NCBI RefSeq assembly: GCF_032362555.1
Contig: NC_083522.1
Coordinates: 7,170,001-7,234,000 of the forward strand
Length of the DNA stretch: 64,000 nucleotides
Direction: 5' to 3'
From: Amyelois transitella
Lineage: Eukaryota > Arthropoda > Insecta > Lepidoptera > Pyralidae
A model generated the notes under the pieces. The model ran no database searches, had not been told where the DNA came from, and saw nothing but the letters and a program-made list of their open reading frames with translations. Shown here one piece after another: positions 21,174-34,264 of this stretch (position 1 is its first letter; every line of letters begins with the position of its first letter). The translations under genes were made by a program, and so were the position numbers.

Positions 21174-21689
21174 TTACCTCCCTAGACTGGGCAGTTTAGG
21201 GGCTTCGGGCAATTTCGGGGTGTCGGGCAGTTTTGGGGTATCGGGCACTTTTGGCGTATCAGGCGCCTTGAGGTCTCCTGGCATGTCCAGACTGACAGCG
21301 ACCGACGCCAACATCAGCAGACACACGAGAAACTGTAACATATAATTTATTTTTAAATCCAATTTAAACATAGAATTTTCTTTCACCAGCAACGTACCCG
21401 GTATTTTTTTCGGTTTAAATAAATTAAGATCGACAACAACAAAAGCAAGTCTTATGTTTAATATATTAAAGTCGTAAATACGTAAAATTTTAAATCATAT
21501 ACATATGTTCGAAATTTTCCACGTTATTAAATGAAAACTTTAAAATGTGTCGATTACAATAATATGTAAAGGAATTATACATGTAAAGGCTGGCATACAC
21601 AATGTGTTTTCTTTACTAGCAGAACATCAAATAAATAAATTGTTAAAATAAAAAAAAATTAAATAATACGTTACCACAACCCGCGACAT
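21174..21689 (-). CDS. Small secreted proline-rich repeat peptide (57 aa), two exons
   Basis: On the minus strand, exon 1 (21689-21675) encodes M-S-R-V-V and ends at donor GTAACG. Exon 2 (21332-21174) follows acceptor gttacag in phase 0 and runs to TAA. The first ~19 residues form a signal peptide with core F-L-V-C-L-L-M-L-A-S-V-A-V. The mature part starts near L-D-M-P-G-D and has five [D/E]-[T/A]-P-K-[V/L]-P-like units. It has no Cys and ends P-S-L-G-R. A terminal Gly-Arg could allow Arg trimming and C-terminal amidation. A longer ATG-initiated reading through exon 2 (from 21392) lacks the N-terminal signal and ignores the good acceptor, so the spliced form is preferred. I do not recognise the family. 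A short immune, salivary or cuticular peptide is possible but not shown. Confidence 0.7.
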
Positions 21690-21740
21690 TGTCAAGCTTC
21701 TGGACTCCTGTAGTGACAGTGGAGACAATTCTCACATGTC

Positions 21741-21748
21741 CTTTTATA
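21741..21748 (-). promoter_or_regulatory. TATA box of the small secreted peptide gene
   Basis: TATAAAAG on the minus strand lies about 52 bp upstream of the ATG at 21689. A start site ~25-30 bp downstream would give a 5' leader of roughly 25-30 nt. The position suits a TATA-dependent gene; no other regulatory site was identified. Confidence 0.6.
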
Positions 21749-22349
21749 CATGTTAAAAACGCAAGTCAATCATCGGCTATTACTAGCATAAAACAATGAC
21801 ATCACAAAAAAAAGTAAGCAAAGATCGTTCGAGAATATCTGTTGTAGATAATTCATTTCTGCTTTAAACAAGCGCTGACTCTACACTTTACAACTCTGCT
21901 GCGCAATGTTATGTGAACAAATGCTTTAACAATGAGACGTTATAATTATAGATCAATTTTCTAAGAAATTGATTGGTCGTTATTTTCTGACGCGATCATT
22001 AACGTTTTTATGATATTTACGTTATAATTATGCCTTGTTTTGCTCTGCATCAAGTAATTAAATGTAAAACTTCACTTTTTTACGTGTGGATAATTTTATA
22101 AGTTCAACAATAGACACGGGAGATTACAGATACATATGTACCAAAATTTAGCAATAAAAGGCTGCCAACAGATAGGTAACTATCAAAATATTTACCAAAT
22201 TAATAAAAAAAAAAATACACAAGTACCCTAGTTGTTTATAACTATATTCGGCAAAATGTCATCTAATCGGTTTATACGTGAAATCGTTACAGACGAACTT
22301 TCGCATTTGTGATATGAGTATAGGCCCAGTACCCAGTAATTTATGAAAT

Positions 22350-22533
22350 ACTAGCGACCCGCCCTGGCTTCGCACGGGTGCAAAATTCGAAAAAAATTAT
22401 ACATAAAAACCTTCCTCTTGAATCACTCTACCTGTTACAAAAAACCGCATCAAAATCCGTTGCGTAATTTTAAAGATTTAAGCATACATACAAACAGACT
22501 AAAATAGCGACTTTGTTTTATACTATGTAGTGA
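22350..22533 (+). repeat. Retroelement 3' end fragment (CTAGCGACCCGCC type)
   Basis: The segment begins CTAGCGACCCGCCCTGGCTTCGC, contains AAAACCGCATCAAAATCCGTTG and ends ATACTATGTAGTGA. This is a very common insect dispersed sequence that I recognise as a LINE-linked 3' end or SINE. Confidence 0.65.
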
Positions 22534-22707
22534 TTTACCCGTGTAAAATTTAAAATTCCCGCTTATTCCCATTCCGAATTTCGAATAATCTCCATTAGCG
22601 CATATACTTAATTTCAGATTTCCACACCAAGCGACTTGTGCAGTACGTTATCACAGCACAAACCGCTTGGTCACTCGGAGGGAAGAGTTTTATAGATAAA
22701 AACTAGC

Positions 22708-22932
22708 TGTGCCGGCAAACGTTTTGCCATATAAATAATTTTTAAGTAATTTTTAGTTTAAAAAAAATGTTAAGGGTGGACAACTCTTATCACTAAGGCG
22801 TATGAAAAATAGAGGTTAGCCGATTCTCAGACCTACTCAATATGCTCACAAAATTTCATGAGAATCGGTCAAGCCGTTTCGGAGGAGTACGGGCACGAAC
22901 ATTGTGACATGAGAATTTTATATATAAGATAA
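22708..22932 (+). repeat. Dispersed repeat with CATGAGAATCGGTCAAGCCG block
   Basis: The order TGCCGGCAAACGTTTTGCC, ACAACTCTTATCACTAAGG and CATGAGAATCGGTCAAGCCG is typical of a frequent lepidopteran dispersed element. It lies ~175 bp after another fragment, so this is a repeat-dense patch. Confidence 0.6.
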
Positions 22933-24562
22933 CAATACAAAGATACTTTTGCGAACATAAAAATACTTCTACAACAATAGTTCTTACATTCCTTTAGGTA
23001 AGTATAACTAATATGCTTTTAACATCCGCATAATGCGCGGCGCTCGCTAATCCCTTCGTCCAAACTACATGAAAACCGTTTTTGCTGCGCACCACTAGCG
23101 TACTAATTTATCAGGTATATCAACGATAAAACCTAAACTTTGTTATTCGACTCTGCCCGTTGCCCTGCTGTTGTTTTTCAGCAATTTTTAGAAGATATCT
23201 GCTAGATTCTATTGTAACATCTTTTCGACGTTAGTCCTGGGTAAGGCCTCACCTTTGGCTCAGACCTGCAAATGACTATGATTAAAATGGGTTCTGTTAG
23301 TCTGGTTTTATACGAAGCTCTTATTATAAGGCCCGTGCTGCGTGCCTTATAATAAAAGACCATTTTCTTTCTTCATTTGAAAAGTTACTTATTTTTAATT
23401 CGTACTTCTTTAATTTACAAGCTAGCTATTATCGATGAAGTTAATGGAACGTCCTCCATTTTTTTTTCTTTATTTATTTAGCAATCGTATCGCAAGGAAG
23501 TAGCAAACGTAATCAGTTCTATTTGTTTGATACAAACACGTTGAGAGCATGAAAATCCTCCGTCGTACATTCGTAATAGAATATCAATAAAATACCGCCC
23601 ACATTATCTTCTCATTCCGGCCCAGAGAGCATGTTTCTACTTGGTTTACGCGATTTATTTCATCCAAGATCTCAATACCTAGGAGTAAACTTCCAAATGT
23701 GAATTAAATACTTTACTACTAATAATTATCATTTCTTTCATCCCTTGGAACTGTCCTGGTTGCATTTTTAACTTTAATTTTAGAGTCGTGGTACTATTGA
23801 TAATTTAGTGGTTGTCAAACTTATTCTTAAAATTATAGGTACTTTAAAACTGCTGTGTTTTTTTATTTATCTAAAATACGGCGACATTTCCACTCGTATT
23901 AGTAAAAACACAATTATTTTTGGCTGCATTCTGGCTTTATTTAATGTAGAAACTCAACCCCACAGGGTTTCACTAAACAGAATTAAATGACAGACAAAAC
24001 AAACGATTACACCTAGCCACAATCCCTGCATACATGACGAAATGAGATAGTCAGACGAGACGCTACGCAAACCGCATTTTGGCAGAACCAGAATCTTTTG
24101 ACCTGTGAAAACCGCACCACATCATATAAATGAAGTCATAAAGACATAAATCCCTTGCTGCGTTTAAACTACATACATACATATAATCACGTTTAAACTT
24201 TTATGTCTTTAGATCAGAAATTATAAACATTATCATACTAAGAAAATCCAGCAGGTTAGTAATTTTAGGGAACAATCCTAAGGCACCATTTGGCGTTCGA
24301 GGAAAAAAATTCGTTAAAGTTAAGTTTAAGAGAGTTAAAAAAACAAGACTTGTTTTTCGCTTGACATATGTCGTCGTCTAATACCTATATGCATGGCAAA
24401 AATATAAATATCCTACTGACACTTAGTAATTTAGAACCTTACAATGAAGTTTTCTGCTTTCTCATTAGTGATAGATACTTCTACCATTTAGTTCGCTTAT
24501 TGTGCTTCGTCTGTATTTTGTACAATTAAGTTTCAATAAACTGTCGTGACGTTTCAATAAAT

Positions 24563-24800
24563 GCCGTGTGGTTCCCGGCACCAATACAAAAAAAAATAGG
24601 ACCACTCCATCTGTTTCCCATGGATATCGCAAAAGGTGACTAAGGGATAGGCTTACAAATTTTTTAGGCGATGGGCTAACAACCTGTCACTATTTGAATC
24701 TCAATTCTATCATTAAGCCAAATACCTAAACGTGGCCATTCAGTCTTTTCAAGGCTGTTGGTTCTGTCTACCCCGCAAGGGATATAGACGTGACCATATG
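24563..24800 (+). repeat. GCCGTGTGG-family SINE with 12-bp target-site duplication
   Basis: A full-length copy from GCCGTGTGGTTCCCGG to GACGTGACCATATG. GTTTCAATAAAT flanks it on both sides (24551-24562 and about 24800-24811). The duplication length points to LINE-type target-primed insertion. This copy gives the family's sense orientation. Confidence 0.9.
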
Positions 24801-25750
24801 TTTCAATAAATTTCGTCAATGCTCGACCTACTATTTTGTCTAAAACACAACAACGAATTGCCTTCTCGACTCATTCCAAATATGAGTCGAGAAAGGTCCA
24901 TATAAACCGGACAGCAACTAGACTTCAGTCGTGCATTGCACTACTAACTGTGCGCGAAGAACAAATGTAATTATTAGCCAGTCTGTAACAACATCAGGGA
25001 GAATTCCAGAGTTTTCTTTCCGATCGCACATATGTAGTGTTTCGCCTAGAGGGGCAGACAGAACAAATGCCAACCAAAGTTTTATGGCTTATTAAATATA
25101 ATTGAGATTTATTAATTATATTTATTGTAATTCGCTTACTCATATAATTGACATTCAGAATAGTGGGAACTTTCTAGCTTATCGCCAAAAAAATATTTTT
25201 TTAAATATTTGCCAAAACATTTTGTTCAAAACTTTATAACCTAGTTACATCTATTTTAAAATTTAATAATGACTTATCTTAATGCATCTACAATTTTGAC
25301 AGTCTTTCTCTTGGCTTTGTGCTCTGTATATTTCGTTAATCATAGATCGTAATAAATCCCGATTCAATCTGTGGCATCCTTTTTTTTTATTTAATATATT
25401 AACTCTTCAAATCACATTCTACTTGTATATTTGCTGTGTCAATCTGCTATCTTTCATTCGTTAGGCCACGATCAGCTGTTAGGCTTATGTTAGAAATGAG
25501 ATGTAAATTTTAAAATGTATTCAATATAATTTCTCTTACAATATAGGTCATACACGTTTCAGTATATGACGAAGTTCACCTACTGGATCCACATGTTTGT
25601 GATATCATCCTGCAAATGCAGTATAGGATGCAATTTCCTTCCAACACAAACATACAAACCAACTTGTTTAGCTGAAAGCATTTGTAAGGGGTTTTAGCTC
25701 AGCAAACGACATTGGTGTTTGTTGAGAGGAAGCTAGTAAGTTGTGCAAAT

Positions 25751-25987
25751 ACATACATACACATAGTCACGTCTATTATCCGTTGCAGGGTAGACAAAGC
25801 AAACGGTCTCGAAAAGACTAACAGTCTATACAGCCTAATGGTTTCATATTGGAATTGAAATTCAAATAGTGACAGGTTGGTAGCCCATCGCCTACAATAA
25901 GAATACCAAGTTTATTAGACACCTTTTACGACATCAATGGGAAGATACGGAGTGATCCTATTCTAAAGTTCCGGGAACCCCACGACA
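25751..25987 (-). repeat. GCCGTGTGG-family SINE, diverged
   Basis: The copy has an ACATACATACAC tail, then TCACGTCTATTATCCG, and ends GGGAACCCCACGACAC. Several small deletions and substitutions mark it as old. Confidence 0.75.
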
Positions 25988-28024
25988 CAAATACATAAAA
26001 TCCCGCTTCTTTCCCGGACGGGTCAACGGGGGCTTTCTTCATTCGACTCTTTCCACTAAAAATAACGTATTAATGTACCACATATTAAACATTTTATACA
26101 GTAATTTAATAAAGTAAATGCGTTAGTAGTCTATGAAGTTGTTTTAGTTTTCGAAGCCTTGAAACAAACTTGCAAATCCGGGAGTTGACGACAGGGAAAA
26201 TTGAATTTAGAACAAAACGGTCGTAAACCGAACATATATAAGATAGTTAAGTGAGATTCCGATATTCTTCAATCTGTAAAAGAGGCAAAGAGAAACAAAA
26301 AATACTAGCCAGTAACAATAGTATTAATACGAAAATTATGTAACCCATTTATAAAAAAAATAGTATAACCATCGATACTTTAGTAAGGGCTGCATTTAGG
26401 CAGCTGTTATATTTTTCAGGTCTTGTTCGCAAATATTTCAATGGAAAAGTTTCCTTCTATATTGTCATAATCTCTTGGACTGAGGGTAACCTTCGAGTAA
26501 ATCCAAACCTATTCTTCGGTCACTCCCAAGATCTAAATATGATTGGAGAATAAATGTTACCATCGCGAAAGTTTTGATGGTTTATTAATGATATTTTGTG
26601 AAATCTGTATTATGCACAATTTAAACGAATCTACACCAGATTCTTTACTGAATTAGAATGTGGAATAATGGATAATCTTGTGATTATTTTAAATTATTTA
26701 TAATGAAAAAAAAAAACTGATGTTAGCTGTACTTCCCTGGTTTAATCAACTTATTTTACAGGAAATTTCAACAGAAGCTAAACGTCAGGCCAAACTCTTG
26801 TAATTTATTAATTAATGATTCGCTAACAGTTCATCTTCCCAAACTGTAACTATCATTAATTTCAGCGAAGCGTTGGTGTGTAAAATTCAACTGTCTCTAA
26901 GATACGGCATTCCAGACTTCGCATAGCCGCCCGGAACTGACGGGAAGACAAAAGACTATTTATCTATGTACAGAAGAATGCACAATGTTGCTACAGTAGA
27001 GGATTTAAACATACTTAGTTGGAAACATCCAACTACAGCCTGGGAAATTCAAAATTTATTTTGTGGATATATATTTTTTTTAATTGCACCTGGTTTTTTG
27101 TAACGACGGTATTTTTGAAGACAATATTGGTGTAATTATTGAAACTTAAGCGAAAAGTAATATAACTTTTCAAAACAATTTTATGTTCCAATAAAATAAT
27201 TACTAACTTCCTTACTTGCAATTTTAATTTCTCCGAATATCTGTAAAAAAGTGTACTTATTTGTATATAAAAGAATTAAGATGCTGACTGACTACAAATT
27301 TGGCATGGAGAATACTTGTGTGGGCTTGAGAACAGAAATTATTGGAATTTATCGTTTTACGCGAGTAGTGTATTTTTGTATCTTTTCTTCATATATTTTT
27401 AAGCATTTTTTTCATTTAATTCAAGCGTGCGAAAACTTTCTTGCATAAAAATAAGACACAAGTCTCCCATTGGCAAAATACCTACCAACTCAAAAAGACA
27501 AGAACTGAAATCAATGTCTAGCAAATCCGTTCATCGGACCGGATTCTAATACTTTATCTGTGTGGCTCTGAGATTGTCTGTAATCGCTCATTCGGGAACT
27601 CCAGACCGTTTCCCAGTCCCGGGGGAAAAATCAGGCGATTACTCTTCCGCGATATCATGTTAGCGCGACGGTCTTATGTTTTGCTAGCTTTGGCTTCGGT
27701 TATACTCGTGTTAATGGTAGCATGTGTCATTCTGATGTATAAGCGATTCCTTTAATTTGTAGTTTTTGTTTAAAATTTGCATGTGTAACAACATACTCAA
27801 AAACTTTCGTTTTCATGATTACTTACTAGTTCATGTGTAATCAATGCGTACGATATCTCCACTAATCATGTGGTAGAATCGTCGGTGCTGATAGAATTGT
27901 ATAATGAGTATTTTTTCTCGAGATGTTGCAAAATAACGCGTACCTAATGTAATTCAGTTAGTTAGTATTATTTTGTTCCATATAATTTTAAAACATTCTC
28001 GTGGACTATGACGTGTCTATCTAT

Positions 28025-28150
28025 ATTAATACTATTCGTATATATATTATAAATGCGAAAGTCTGTCCGTCTGTTCCGCTTTCACAGCAAAAACCGCTGA
28101 ACCGATTCGAATCAAATTTGGTATGCATATTAAAAACCCCCAAAGTACTA
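28025..28150 (+). repeat. Retroelement fragment (AACCGCTGAACCGATTCGAA type)
   Basis: The words GCGAAAGTCTGTCCGTCTGTTC and AACCGCTGAACCGATTCGAA are typical of a widely dispersed insect retroelement 3' region. The short open frame through it is not a gene. Confidence 0.55.
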
Positions 28151-29055
28151 AAACTTGGGTTAAGTTTACGAGTATATAAAATGTATCATAAATGCTACCC
28201 GTGATATTATATGTTATTTATTTCTTCTATACCTACTACAGTCATATATTTCTGTAAAGGTCTCCTTGGTTTAAAGAAGAAACTGTGTATATACGATTAC
28301 ATGCCGGCCAAACGGGTGATCGACTGACGCCGATCAATCTTGGAGGATTCAGCGCGAAACGTGGTGAGAAAATACCTACATTACTTGCTTGTTTACCGAA
28401 CGGTCAGGTCAATCGATAATGGACACCCTGGTGTCACATTTAGAGTTTTATTTGAAAAATCCTCTCCGCCATGACAGTTAAATTGTGGAAAAACGTGACA
28501 AACCTAGATATACAAATCAAACTTATAATCCTCCTCCTTTTGAGTCGGTTTAAAACTAAACTTATTCAAGAATTTCGTACGGAAAATCTCCTAGTGCTTT
28601 ATAATAGCAAGATCGGCTAAGCAAAATTATTCAACCCTTACCGACCAGGTTAAAAAAAATACACCGAGAATTTGAACCGACGACCTCCAGGTCACACACA
28701 CTATAACGTCTTCATCCCTGCAAGATGTACAGAGCCAAAATTCACAAGATTTGAAGGCTTTATTTAAATGAATGGCTTAATGATGGAATTGTGTTTCGGG
28801 TGCACGGACAGGTAGGTAGCCTATAAGAAAAATTCGTAGAAGCAGCCGGCCCACACTATGTTTTTACTTTTCTACCAGATCAGCATGGGACTTTGTTAGA
28901 CGTCTTGCATATTAGAGTAGATTCTACATCAATCGTTACAAATAATTCGAAAGTATTTTAGAAGGTATCACAATTTTTTAAGCTTTCATTAGCATGGAGA
29001 TAGATTAGGTCTTTGAGAGGTTACCTACCTATAACTCCTTTTTCGTGCATCCGCC

Positions 29056-29112
29056 AGGTCAAAGCATTCGCAAATTTCTTATGTATAAAGAAATTTGCGA
29101 ATGCTTTGACCT
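29056..29112. repeat. Perfect inverted repeat, 25-bp arms, 7-nt loop
   Basis: Left arm 29056-29080 and right arm 29088-29112 pair without mismatch around ATGTATA. The right arm abuts a decayed GCCGTGTGG-family SINE (29113-29305). Confidence 0.9.
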
Positions 29113-29305
29113 AGTCTACCGACTATCGACATGGCCAACAGTATCGAAAAGACTGAAAAGCCATGTTTAGTTATATGGCTTCATGATGGAATTGTGATTC
29201 AAATATTGGCAGGTTACTAGCCCATCTCCAACAAGAGGAATCTCAAGTTTATAAGCTTAAAATATGTAGTGGTTCTATCCTAAAGTATTGGTAAATACGC
29301 GACAC
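29113..29305 (-). repeat. GCCGTGTGG-family SINE, decayed
   Basis: GGCCAACAGTATCGAAAAGACTG, a GATTCAAATATTGGCAGGTTAC block and a worn CGCGACAC end identify a heavily mutated copy. Confidence 0.6.
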
Positions 29306-31197
29306 ATTATAAAAATCAAACAAAGCCTTTTAAAGCCTCTAAATTTTAATAACAAAACTAACTAGTCGTCTCGTTCCCTTGATTGCAATGGAAGAAGTGT
29401 ACTTCGCTGTATTATATTCCCGTAATTCCCAATGAAAGTCTCCAACCACGTGTAATGTAATCCCCAACAAATAAAGGATGCGGAATCCCAAAAGCCGCAT
29501 TCTTTCTCCGACACAATAAATTACTTATAGAACGCACGTTTCGATTTAGTTAAGGGTTGCTTTATATATAGTTGAGCCAGTAGTTTCATTGGGGACTTTG
29601 TAAGATTATTGGTATATTTCAGCTATATATAGAATTGGTTCTACTCAGAACATCACCTATACATGTATATTTTCTTGCATTTCGATTGTATAATTGACGA
29701 CAGAAACAGTTAATTTTCTTTTCGAATATTCCTTATTAAATTGAAGACTAAATAAAATTGTTCCCTCTATGGATTACCATTTAAAAGTCCACTGCTGAAC
29801 TCAGGCCTCTCAGAAATGGGGGGAAATATTTTACACATAATCACCAAGCTGGGCCGGCGGATTGCTGACCGCAGTGCCTATTGATTCTGGACTATGTTGT
29901 CATATCAGCGTAGGAAGCGCGCGTTGGAACCTTCGGCTTAATCCCTTAATGGCCTCTTACGATACCCACGAGAAGATATGGGATAATGCTATTCTACTCT
30001 GCCGGCACTACACGGTCATCTCACAGTCATCTCTATGGATTATGATTCATATAAATTGTATAAGGAGTGAGATTTATTCACACCCTGAGTATAATTATGG
30101 TCTTAACAAGATTTTAATTAATCTGTCTATTATAATTAATTAGTCAGGAAAAAGGTAGGAGAATAGTTTGCATCTCGATAGAAGTATGTATCGTGAACAG
30201 TTTGCATTCATCAATCCCGTATCAATCTCATCAATTAATTACGGTACTCTTGACCTAACCTTTAAACCATTCGATAATTATTTTACTACTGACTTTGGCG
30301 GTCATTAAACCTGATGGGTTTAAAACCCGAGGTCCTAACTAACCTCAGCTATCTTTAAATTAATACCTACTTAGTCAAAATGGAAGCTTATGTAAATGTA
30401 ACACAACCCTAAATACAAAGGCCTTGAGACTTGGGACTACATGAGAATCATTTCAAGCGTACTGGACCCAAATTAATTAATTTTAAGAGAATTCGGACAC
30501 TCGAATAATTACAAATCATGTTTGTTTTTATGCAGAAACAATGTTTATGTTTTTTTCTTAACGTATCTTTTAACTATGCCTTGATCCCATATTGCTGTTG
30601 ATAGTAAAGAAAGAATTAATTTAACTGCAGTAAAATAAATTATTTCTTTACTTTAATGAACTGAGAAAAATTTAAAAGTCACTTGCATAAATTTTATATT
30701 TGAACATTGTAAAAAAACGGGAAGTAGTACCTGTCACTTTCTCCTTATCTCAACAATAAGCTATTCAGATAAACATGGCTTTCGACACTTGTTCTCTGTC
30801 TATCCCTTAAGGGATGAAAACTTTATAGTTATAGTTACTTTATGTAGTAGGACATAGATCACTGATTGCGCCGGAAGAGGCGGCGAGCCAACGAGGCTTA
30901 TATCGTTAACATAATGTTCTAGGTCAATGCACAAAAGTGATTGATCGTGCTAACGAGTGGCCCACAGAGATGAAAGACTAGATGTATGAAAAACTAGAGC
31001 GCACCACGGCTTCCCCGCATAAACCAAAATTTAATTTAATTAAGCGTTTATTTCTATTTCTGCAGGAATTTATAATTTGTCTCTCTAAGTTTACCCTCCG
31101 ACCACTCTAGGATTGCCATGAAAATATAAATCTGTTTATCCTGGCGCAATGGGAACAGGGTTGGATAAAGAAGAATGATATTCAATAAGCATAAAAC

Positions 31198-31345
31198 TAC
31201 GCCCCGTAGTATGGCACACGCGACGCCAATTTTAATGCTCGAAAAACTATCGCTGAACCGTTTCATATCTTAATAAAAAGCGAAACAATGATAGCTTTTC
31301 GCGCGATAAAAACGGCGTCGCGCGTGCCATACTACGGGGGCTGTA
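31198..31345. repeat. Imperfect hairpin with ~58-bp arms
   Basis: CCCCGTAGTATGGCACACGCG on the left mirrors CGCGCGTGCCATACTACGGGG on the right. Pairing continues for about 58 bp with scattered mismatches around a ~35-nt centre. It could be a MITE remnant. Confidence 0.7.
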
Positions 31346-32989
31346 TGTATTATGTCTTATCTACCTATCTTTACGTGTTCCCGTTCATAGCTCCCTCCAC
31401 CGCTATGCATCGAGGTCTGGCATCCGCTAATATAAATCTAAAAACACAAGAGTATAATGATTTATTTACTGATGCGTCAACGCACAGTCCAACCACCTGA
31501 GTCTAGCGATTTGAAATTTAGCATGTAGGTTCCCTATGCAGTTTAGGGACGCACTAGAAGAGGAAATCCCGAATTTTCCACGGAAACAGAAATAAACAGG
31601 ATTTTTGTTGTCATGCGGACGTGTCTAGTAAAAAATAAGTAAACATCTACTCTAGTAAAAAAAAATATTACGCTTCACCTTTCGCGTCAGGTCTCAAATG
31701 ATGGAAGTTTGAAACTAAAATATGATAAAAATTCATCTCATTTTGTGCGAAACCCGAGCTTTCCTAGTAATGTCTGAAACGGGCGGGCACTCCTCTCTGT
31801 CAACAGACGTAATGCAGACGCTCACCAATTATAGAAACTACAGAAAATTCACTGGAAGGTAAGAGCAAGATCGCAATCTCTTCTGCTTGCCTGCTATATC
31901 TTAAACTGTATGGAGAGGGGCCCTGGGTATGCCTTTTCACCATGATCCCGGATAAGTCAGGTTACACGAAATGTTTACACATCCAGCCTAGAAAATGTGG
32001 TTGATGCCAGCTACACAGTTTTTAGGTATACACATTCTATCCGTAACCACTTGAAGTAAAAAATGCCGCAATATTCATCAAAAATAATTGTATGCTTTAC
32101 ACTATTAAAATATTTATACATCTACCTAAAAATAAATTATAAGAAAAAACGAATTAGATACATTTTTTAATCAAGAGAAACTATAGTTACATACAGGCCG
32201 CGCCAAGCGCCGGGATAAATAAATGAGGTATGTAATTCTGTACAATTTATATTATTGGTTTATTCGTCTTTTATACAGGAGACCTAAAAGCACCTAAAGA
32301 GAGGCTTGAATTTCTCTCTCAAACTAAAAAACCGTCACTAAAATTTAATATTGTCTTTAAATACATAGCTAGAAAGCAACGGTCCATACACAACTATGAT
32401 GGCTCACATAATTTTGTGAGTTCATAGTGAGCTCCGTATATCCGTACATATAATTATAGGTATGAATGCAAAAGTCCGCCGTTAGACCAAAGGCTTTCAT
32501 GCCTTAATGAAATTTCAAGAATTTCCAAAGACAAACGTCGCTACTTTATTTCTGAAAATGAACATGGGTACGGAATTTTGAGCATAACCCGGGCTAAGAT
32601 GTTTTAATTAGTTATCATCATCTCTTTAGAGAGGAGCCAGGGGTGCACCACTTGACCATGAGCTGCGCGTAAGCAAGCTATACTAGCTTCATATAAATTA
32701 TTTTAAAGAAAATTATTTAAAAACTATCCAATGCTTTTCCCTATCAAACCTGTAACTATGGCCGACATTACTGAACAATTTCGTTTGATATTCAGGGCTG
32801 GCGCTCGGGACGTGTCACCGCAACTGACGTCACGTCAGGGCTCCCACAAGCCGACAACAGCGAGCGTTGACAGCCCTTGTTTGTACGCAAAATACTGGGG
32901 ACATTTTAATTTATATTGATTTTTCTTTTACTGCAAAAGACTTTCTAACTAAAAAGTTTTTTTTAAAAATACTAATGCAAATTGTTTTT

Positions 32990-33235
32990 ACATACATATA
33001 ATTACCTCTATATCCCTTGCGGGGTAGACAGAGCCAACAATGTTGAAAATACTAACAGGTCAGCTGCTTACTGATAGAATTGAGATTCAAAGAGTGACAG
33101 GTTGCTCGCCCATCGCCTAAAAGAAGAATCCCAAGTTTATAAGCCTATCCCTTAGTCGCCTTTTACGACATCCATGGGAAAGAGATGGAGTGGTCCTATT
33201 CTTTTTCTTTATTGATGCCGGTAATCATACGGCAC
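32990..33235 (-). repeat. GCCGTGTGG-family SINE
   Basis: A near-complete copy from a TACATACATATAA tail through CCCTTGCGGGGTAGACAGAG to GCCGGTAATCATACGGCAC. Confidence 0.85.
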
Positions 33236-34003
33236 TTGTTTTCATTTCGTTTTTTTTTCTACCCTTCACGAATCCGTTTAGCACCCATTTCCGTGAAAAT
33301 TTGATCCTTTGATCGACGAATATCGGATTTTAGAACCTTTATATTGTTTTACTAAAGGGGTCAGGGGACGAACACTGACAAGAAGCCCGCATTCAATCAT
33401 GCACCAATCTCCAGAAGACCTTGGAGCAGGCGCCACATTATGATGACCTTGACATCAGTACACACTCCCGACATAAATGGTGGGTATAATGGTTCATAAA
33501 TATAATGGTTCAGAATAATTTCGTGAAAGTATTAAAAGACGATATGCTTTCTTGTTTTTACTTTAAAATAAGGCCTTTTCATTATTCCCCCTGGATCTCG
33601 AAAAAGGTATATCATTTAAGATAAGCGCATTTATCTATATAGTGCAATATCTGATCTGACCATATAAATAAGAATAATACATACAGATTTCTATGTATCT
33701 CTCATCCTCTAACGGTAAACTGTTTGCATCAAGACTACATGTTTCCAATGGATGCTATTCAGAGCAAAATTGACCCGTTCAAAATCGGGGATAAAGGGCG
33801 TTGCCCTTGTTCCTACTTCTAAGAGGCCGGGCTGTAAAACATGAGGAATACAGAAATATATTATGTTTTTGTACCATGACAAATAACAACATTAGGTGTT
33901 TCAAAAAATATGAAGTGGAGCTAACCTAATCCAAGATAAGAAAGAAATATGCCAAAAATGAAACCCTTATAATTTCGCCTATTCTTTCTGTCTGTCACTA
34001 TGT

Positions 34004-34264
34004 TACATACATACATACACACATAAAGACACATCTCGATCCCTCAAAGACTTGGGGTAGGCAGAGCCAACAGTCTCTAAAAGACTAAAAGGCTTCTTTC
34101 ATCTGTATGGCTTTATGATGGAATTGAGAATCAAATAGTGATAGGTTGCTAGCCCATCGCCTACAAGAGGACTCCCAAATATATAAGCCTATCCCTTAAT
34201 CGCCTTTTACGACAACTATGTGAAGATATGTAGTGGTTCTATCCTAAAGGAAACCACATGGCAT
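34004..34264 (-). repeat. GCCGTGTGG-family SINE, diverged
   Basis: A TACATACATACATACAC tail, the GGCAGAGCCAACAGTCTC block and the end GGAAACCACATGGCAT identify this copy. Confidence 0.8.

Noticed and set aside
21174-21392. Unspliced 72-residue reading of the small peptide gene
   Set aside because: Its N-terminus is charged rather than a signal peptide, and it overruns a good acceptor. Splicing to the exon at 21675-21689 restores a normal signal peptide.
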